NCBI GenBank assembly: GCA_019416285.1
Contig: DXXM01000023.1
Span: 1-50,556, forward strand
Length of the DNA: 50,556 bases
Direction: 5' to 3'
Origin: Bacteroidales bacterium
GTDB taxonomy: Bacteria > Bacteroidota > Bacteroidia > Bacteroidales > Muribaculaceae
Under the pieces are notes generated by a model. The model did not search any database, was not told the origin of the DNA, and saw only the letters and a program-made list of their open reading frames with translations. The first letter of the stretch is position 1. The number at the start of each line of letters is the position of its first letter. Made by a program: the position numbers and the translations under genes. This document shows, one piece after another, positions 46,727 to 50,556 of the stretch.

Positions 46727-48037
46727 ATGAACATAGCAATTGTCGGAACCGGCTACGTTGGGCTCGTCTCGGGCGCCTGTTTTGCTGAAATGGGCATTGA
46801 TGTCACCTGCGTCGACATAGACAGCAGGAAGATTGACGCTCTTCTCAACGGAGAAATTCCAATCTACGAACCGGGCCTTGACGAACTTGTGAAACGCAAC
46901 GTCGAGGCAGGCCGTCTGCATTTCACCACAGACCTGACTTCGTGTCTCGACAATGTCGAGGTGGTTTTCTCGGCTGTCGGCACTCCTCCCGACGAGGACG
47001 GTTCGGCCGATCTGAGCTATGTGCTCGAGGTAGCACGCACATTCGGCCGCAACATAAAGAAATATACCATTCTCGTGACCAAATCGACCGTCCCCGTGGG
47101 CACCGCCGCCAAGGTCAAGGCTGCAATCCGCGAGGAACTGGCCAAGCGTGGCGAGGAGATTGACTTCGAAGTGGCCTCCAACCCCGAATTTCTCAAGGAG
47201 GGCGCAGCGATAAAGGACTTCATGTCGCCCGACCGCGTGGTGGTCGGTGTCGAATCAGAGCGCGCCAAGAAGGTGATGACCAAGCTCTACCGTCCCTTCC
47301 TCACCAACAATTTCCGCGTATATTTCATGGACATCCCCTCGGCGGAGATGACGAAATACGCGGCCAACGCCATGCTCGCCACCCGCATCTCGTTCATGAA
47401 CGACATCGCCAACCTCTGTGACCTCGTGGGCGCCAACATCGACCATGTACGCAAAGGCATAGGCACCGACGCCCGCATCGGCTCCAAATTTCTCTACTCC
47501 GGCTGCGGCTACGGGGGCTCCTGCTTCCCGAAGGACGTAAAGGCCCTCGCCCACACTGGCCGTGAGAACGGCTACACGATGGGAGTCATCGAGGCTGTCG
47601 AAGCCGTCAACGAGCGTCAGAAATCAATCGTGGTCCGCAAGCTCGAAAAGCTACTCGGAAATCTCAGCGGCAAGACCATAGCCCTCTGGGGACTCGCCTT
47701 CAAGCCCGAGACCGACGACATGCGCGAGGCTCCGGCGCTCGTAATCATCCGGAAGCTCACCGAGGCAGGTGCGACGGTCAAGGTCTACGACCCCGTGGCC
47801 ATGCCGGAGTGCCGCCGCAGAGTCGGCGACGCCGTAGTCTACGCCAAAGATATGTATGAGGCGCTTGTCGACGCCGACGCGATGGCACTCGTGACGGAAT
47901 GGAAAGTGTTCCGCATGCCCTCGTGGGACGTCATGAGACGCCTGATGAAATCACCTGTAATCGTCGACGGCCGCAACATCTACGACCGCGACGAAGTAAT
48001 AGCCGAAGGCTTCACCTACACAGCCATCGGCAAGTAA
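46727..48037 (+). CDS. ugd: UDP-glucose 6-dehydrogenase / GDP-mannose dehydrogenase family
   Basis: A 436-residue NAD-dependent enzyme that oxidises the C6 hydroxyl of a nucleotide sugar to a uronic acid. The Rossmann motif GTGYVGLVSGACFAEMG (7-23), KSTVPVGTA (119-127), ASNPEFLKEG (150-159) and the catalytic CGYGGSCFPKD (Cys266) are intact. Length and motifs favour UDP-glucose dehydrogenase, but GDP-mannose is not excluded. The product feeds capsule or exopolysaccharide synthesis. The PBP1A gene starts 28 bases downstream, so both may share a transcript. Confidence 0.92.
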   Translation: MNIAIVGTGYVGLVSGACFAEMGIDVTCVDIDSRKIDALLNGEIPIYEPGLDELVKRNVEAGRLHFTTDLTSCLDNVEVVFSAVGTPPDEDGSADLSYVLEVARTFGRNIKKYTILVTKSTVPVGTAAKVKAAIREELAKRGEEIDFEVASNPEFLKEGAAIKDFMSPDRVVVGVESERAKKVMTKLYRPFLTNNFRVYFMDIPSAEMTKYAANAMLATRISFMNDIANLCDLVGANIDHVRKGIGTDARIGSKFLYSGCGYGGSCFPKDVKALAHTGRENGYTMGVIEAVEAVNERQKSIVVRKLEKLLGNLSGKTIALWGLAFKPETDDMREAPALVIIRKLTEAGATVKVYDPVAMPECRRRVGDAVVYAKDMYEALVDADAMALVTEWKVFRMPSWDVMRRLMKSPVIVDGRNIYDRDEVIAEGFTYTAIGK

Positions 48038-48065
48038 CCCCGACTCTCTCCAACACCAGACAACC

Positions 48066-50501
48066 ATGCAACAATCTGAATCCAACCATCCCGACCGCAA
48101 CGGCGCAGCGCGTCAGCCAAGGAAAGCCCCTGCCGCCAAGCCCAGACACCACCGCGGCATCATCGCGACCATGTGGATTATCTTCGTCTCGGTCATCATC
48201 GGCATATTCGTGTTTCTTTTCCTCATCTACAACGGCATAATCGGCTACATGCCTCCCGTCGAGGAACTGAAAAACCCGACCGACCGCTTCGCATCGGTGC
48301 TCTATTCGTCCGACGGCAAGGAAATCGGACGCTACTTCGTGGGTACGGGCAACCGCGTCTATGCCGACTTCGACGAAGTGTCGCCCCACGTCATCGACGC
48401 CCTCATCTCCACCGAGGATGTGCGCTTCGAGGACCATTCCGGCATCGACATGCGCGGCCTCGGCCGTGTGCTTTTCAAGACAGTGCTCATGGGCAACAAG
48501 AACGCCGGCGGCGGCTCCACCCTCACCCAGCAGCTCGCCAAGCAGCTCTATTCGCCCAACAGCTCCGGCATCCTCTCGCGCGCCATGCAGAAACCTATCG
48601 AGTGGATGATAGCCGTGAAGCTCGAGCGCTACTATTCCAAAGAGGAAATCATCAAGATGTATCTCAACCAGTTCGACTTCCTCTACAATGCCGTCGGCAT
48701 CAAGTCGGCCGCCCACGTCTATTTCGGCAAGGCACCCAAAGACCTGAAAATCGAGGAGGCTGCGACACTCGTCGGCATGGTGAAGAACCCGGCCTACTAT
48801 AATCCCGTGCGTCAGAACGAGCGCACCCGCCAGCGCCGCAACGTGGTACTCGCGCAGATGGAAAAAGCAGGCAAAATCACCAAAGCCGAACTCGATTCGC
48901 TCTCAGCTCTCCCGCTGACGCTCAACTTCAACCGCGTCGACGCCAAGGACGGCATAGCCCCCTATTTCCGCGAGGAACTCCGCCGTATGCTCCGCGCCCA
49001 CAAGCCCGAGCGCGAGAACTACCGCGGATGGGAGACGCAGAAATTCATCGACGACTCCATCGCCTGGGAGACCAACCCGCTTTTCGGCTGGATTGAGAAG
49101 AATCCCAAACCGGACGGATCGAAATACGACATCTATACCGACGGTCTGAAAATCTACACCACCATCGACTCCCGCATGCAGCAGTATGCCGAGGAAGCCG
49201 TGGAGGAGCATCTCGGCGGCTATCTGCAGCCCGCTTTCTTCCGCGAGAAACGCGGTTCGAAGAGCGCCCCCTACACCTCCGACCGCGCTGAGCTCTCGGA
49301 AATCCGCCGCAACCACCTCGTACGCAATGCGATGAAGAACACCGACCGCTACCGCGTCATGACCAAGGCCGGAGCCACCCGCGAGGAAATCAACCGCGCG
49401 TTCAACACGCCGAGGGAGATGAAGGTGTTCACCTACCACGGTTCGGTCGACACCGTGATGACCCCTCTCGACTCAGTGCTCTACAACAAGCACTTCCTGC
49501 GCACGGGCTTCATGGCAATGGACCCGCTCAACGGCCACATCAAAGCCTACGTCGGCGGTCCCGACTTCTCATATTTCCAGTATGACATGGTGTCGACTGG
49601 ACGCCGCCAGATCGGTTCGACGGTCAAGCCGTTCCTCTACACCTATGCAATGGAGGAGGGCTATACCCCCTGCGACGAGTTCTCCAACACCCAGCCCGTG
49701 CTCACCGACGAGGCCGGCAACGTCTGGGCTCCCCGCAACGCCGGTTCCGCCCGCGTCGGCGAGATGGTCGACCTGAAATGGGCGCTCACCAACTCCAATA
49801 ACTGGATTTCGGCACGCCTCATCTCGCAGCTCTCACCCCCCTCACTCGTCAGAACCATGCACAACTTCGGCATCACGGCCGAACTGCCTCCGGTGATGTC
49901 GCTCTGTCTCGGCCCGGCCGATGTATCGGTCAAGGAGATGGTCACAGCCTACTCCGCCTTTGCAAACAACGGCATGAGAGTCGACCCGATGTTTGTCACC
50001 GCCATCGCCGACAACAACGGCAACATCATTTCGGAATTCTCGCCCCGCCACACTGAGGTCATCAGCGAGAAAGCATATTACCGCATCCTCTCCATGCTGC
50101 TCAACGTGGTCAACGAGGGTACGGCCCACCGTGTCCGCTCCCGCTTCGGCCTCACTGCCGAGATGGGCGGTAAGACAGGTACGACCAACTACAACGCCGA
50201 CGGCTGGTTCATGGGCTTCACCCCCAACCTTGTGGCCGGCACATGGGTGGGAGGCGACGAGCGCTTCATCCACTTCAACACCATGGCCTACGGTCAGGGT
50301 GCGTCAATGGCTCTCCCGATCTACGGCCGCTTCATGAAGAAGGTCTATGCCGACCCGAGACTAAACTATTCGCAAAGCGCACGCTTCGACTTCCCGGCCG
50401 ACGTCAACCTCTGCGAAAAGGAATTCTACGGTTACTATGACGAGGAGGTCGACGCCGACACCAACGCCGAGGATACCTCGATGGAAGGAGTGTTCGATTA
50501 A
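48066..50501 (+). CDS. Class A penicillin-binding protein (PBP1A type)
   Basis: An 811-residue bifunctional peptidoglycan synthase. A short cytoplasmic Lys/Arg-rich part and one membrane helix (about residues 36-60) lead into the glycosyltransferase domain. That domain shows ISTEDVRFEDHSGID (about 113-127) and GGGSTLTQQLAKQLY (about 147-161). The transpeptidase domain has the active-site SxxK in RRQIGSTVKPFLY (about 513-525), the SxN in TNSNNW (about 577-582) and KTGTT (about 703-707). The C-terminus is acidic. All catalytic motifs are present, so it should be active and sensitive to beta-lactams. Confidence 0.96.
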   Translation: MQQSESNHPDRNGAARQPRKAPAAKPRHHRGIIATMWIIFVSVIIGIFVFLFLIYNGIIGYMPPVEELKNPTDRFASVLYSSDGKEIGRYFVGTGNRVYADFDEVSPHVIDALISTEDVRFEDHSGIDMRGLGRVLFKTVLMGNKNAGGGSTLTQQLAKQLYSPNSSGILSRAMQKPIEWMIAVKLERYYSKEEIIKMYLNQFDFLYNAVGIKSAAHVYFGKAPKDLKIEEAATLVGMVKNPAYYNPVRQNERTRQRRNVVLAQMEKAGKITKAELDSLSALPLTLNFNRVDAKDGIAPYFREELRRMLRAHKPERENYRGWETQKFIDDSIAWETNPLFGWIEKNPKPDGSKYDIYTDGLKIYTTIDSRMQQYAEEAVEEHLGGYLQPAFFREKRGSKSAPYTSDRAELSEIRRNHLVRNAMKNTDRYRVMTKAGATREEINRAFNTPREMKVFTYHGSVDTVMTPLDSVLYNKHFLRTGFMAMDPLNGHIKAYVGGPDFSYFQYDMVSTGRRQIGSTVKPFLYTYAMEEGYTPCDEFSNTQPVLTDEAGNVWAPRNAGSARVGEMVDLKWALTNSNNWISARLISQLSPPSLVRTMHNFGITAELPPVMSLCLGPADVSVKEMVTAYSAFANNGMRVDPMFVTAIADNNGNIISEFSPRHTEVISEKAYYRILSMLLNVVNEGTAHRVRSRFGLTAEMGGKTGTTNYNADGWFMGFTPNLVAGTWVGGDERFIHFNTMAYGQGASMALPIYGRFMKKVYADPRLNYSQSARFDFPADVNLCEKEFYGYYDEEVDADTNAEDTSMEGVFD

Positions 50502-50537
50502 AGAGGGTGTTGCAGAACTACTATTGTTAAAACCTCT
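50502..50537. repeat. Palindromic element of the AGAGGGTGTT family, degenerate
   Basis: AGAGG at 50502-50506 and CCTCT at 50533-50537 flank a segment that resembles the element at 16428-16462 (GTGTT near the start, CTATTGTTAA near the end). It begins at the PBP stop codon and may act as a terminator. Confidence 0.5.
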
Positions 50538-50556
50538 GAGAATTGATTATTACGGA

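Noticed and set aside
1..50556. tRNA or rRNA genes
   Set aside because: No cloverleaf with a TTCRANNC arm or conserved rRNA stretch was noticed in any intergenic region, though a dedicated search was not run.

Overview
The window looks like chromosomal DNA of a Bacteroidales member, most likely a gut bacterium close to Muribaculaceae. Promoter-like sites follow the Bacteroidetes pattern (about -33 TTTG, -7 TAnnTTTG) in front of many genes. Marker genes include fimbrillins, DUF3575 and DUF5119 proteins, a GldB-like lipoprotein, succinate/acetate CoA-transferase, an S16 with a long tail, and secreted polysaccharide enzymes with C-terminal sorting-like tails. Genus assignment is inference. There is no phage, insertion sequence, CRISPR array, rRNA or tRNA that I can support.

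Layout. 1-2.9 kb: a Gdx/SugE-type SMR exporter behind a long structured leader, a Nim-like flavoprotein behind a 21-bp inverted repeat, a ferredoxin/DUF4405 pair, and an AraC regulator. 2.9-7.4 kb: gapA, mscL, and a coupled pair made of a small tail protein and a pectate lyase. 7.4-11 kb (minus strand): the operon pyrB-pyrI-flavin reductase-glyA. 11-14.8 kb: an ECF sigma factor with a membrane partner, divergent from a NatAB-type ABC exporter. 14.8-19.6 kb: a GH43-CBM6 enzyme, a Trp/Gly-rich secreted protein and a FadL-like outer-membrane protein. 19.6-25.6 kb: a PIF1-TPR helicase, rpsP, a YqgE protein, miaB and a small membrane-anchored protein. 25.6-31.9 kb: a CoA transferase, a second coupled tail-protein/beta-helix pair and a GldB-like lipoprotein. 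32-36 kb: amidase-MlaD and an ABC-F protein whose second ATPase site looks dead. 36.3-39.8 kb: galM, a sugar nucleotidyltransferase and galK. 39.8-46.3 kb (minus): a four-gene fimbrial operon. 46.7-50.5 kb: a UDP-glucose/GDP-mannose dehydrogenase and PBP1A.

Most notable signal. The first gene of the fimbrial operon (DUF3575) is broken at a run of nine C on its coding strand, and removal of one C restores a canonical full-length protein. Its stop overlaps the start of the next gene, so the tract could act as an on/off switch for fimbriae by slippage. Other signals are two instances of a coupled tail-protein/beta-helix gene pair, a gal operon with a nucleotidyltransferase between galM and galK, four intergenic arrays that all have a 9-bp period, a family of palindromic intergenic elements, and several long perfect stem-loops.

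All assignments come from reading the sequence and from family knowledge. No database search or structure calculation was run.
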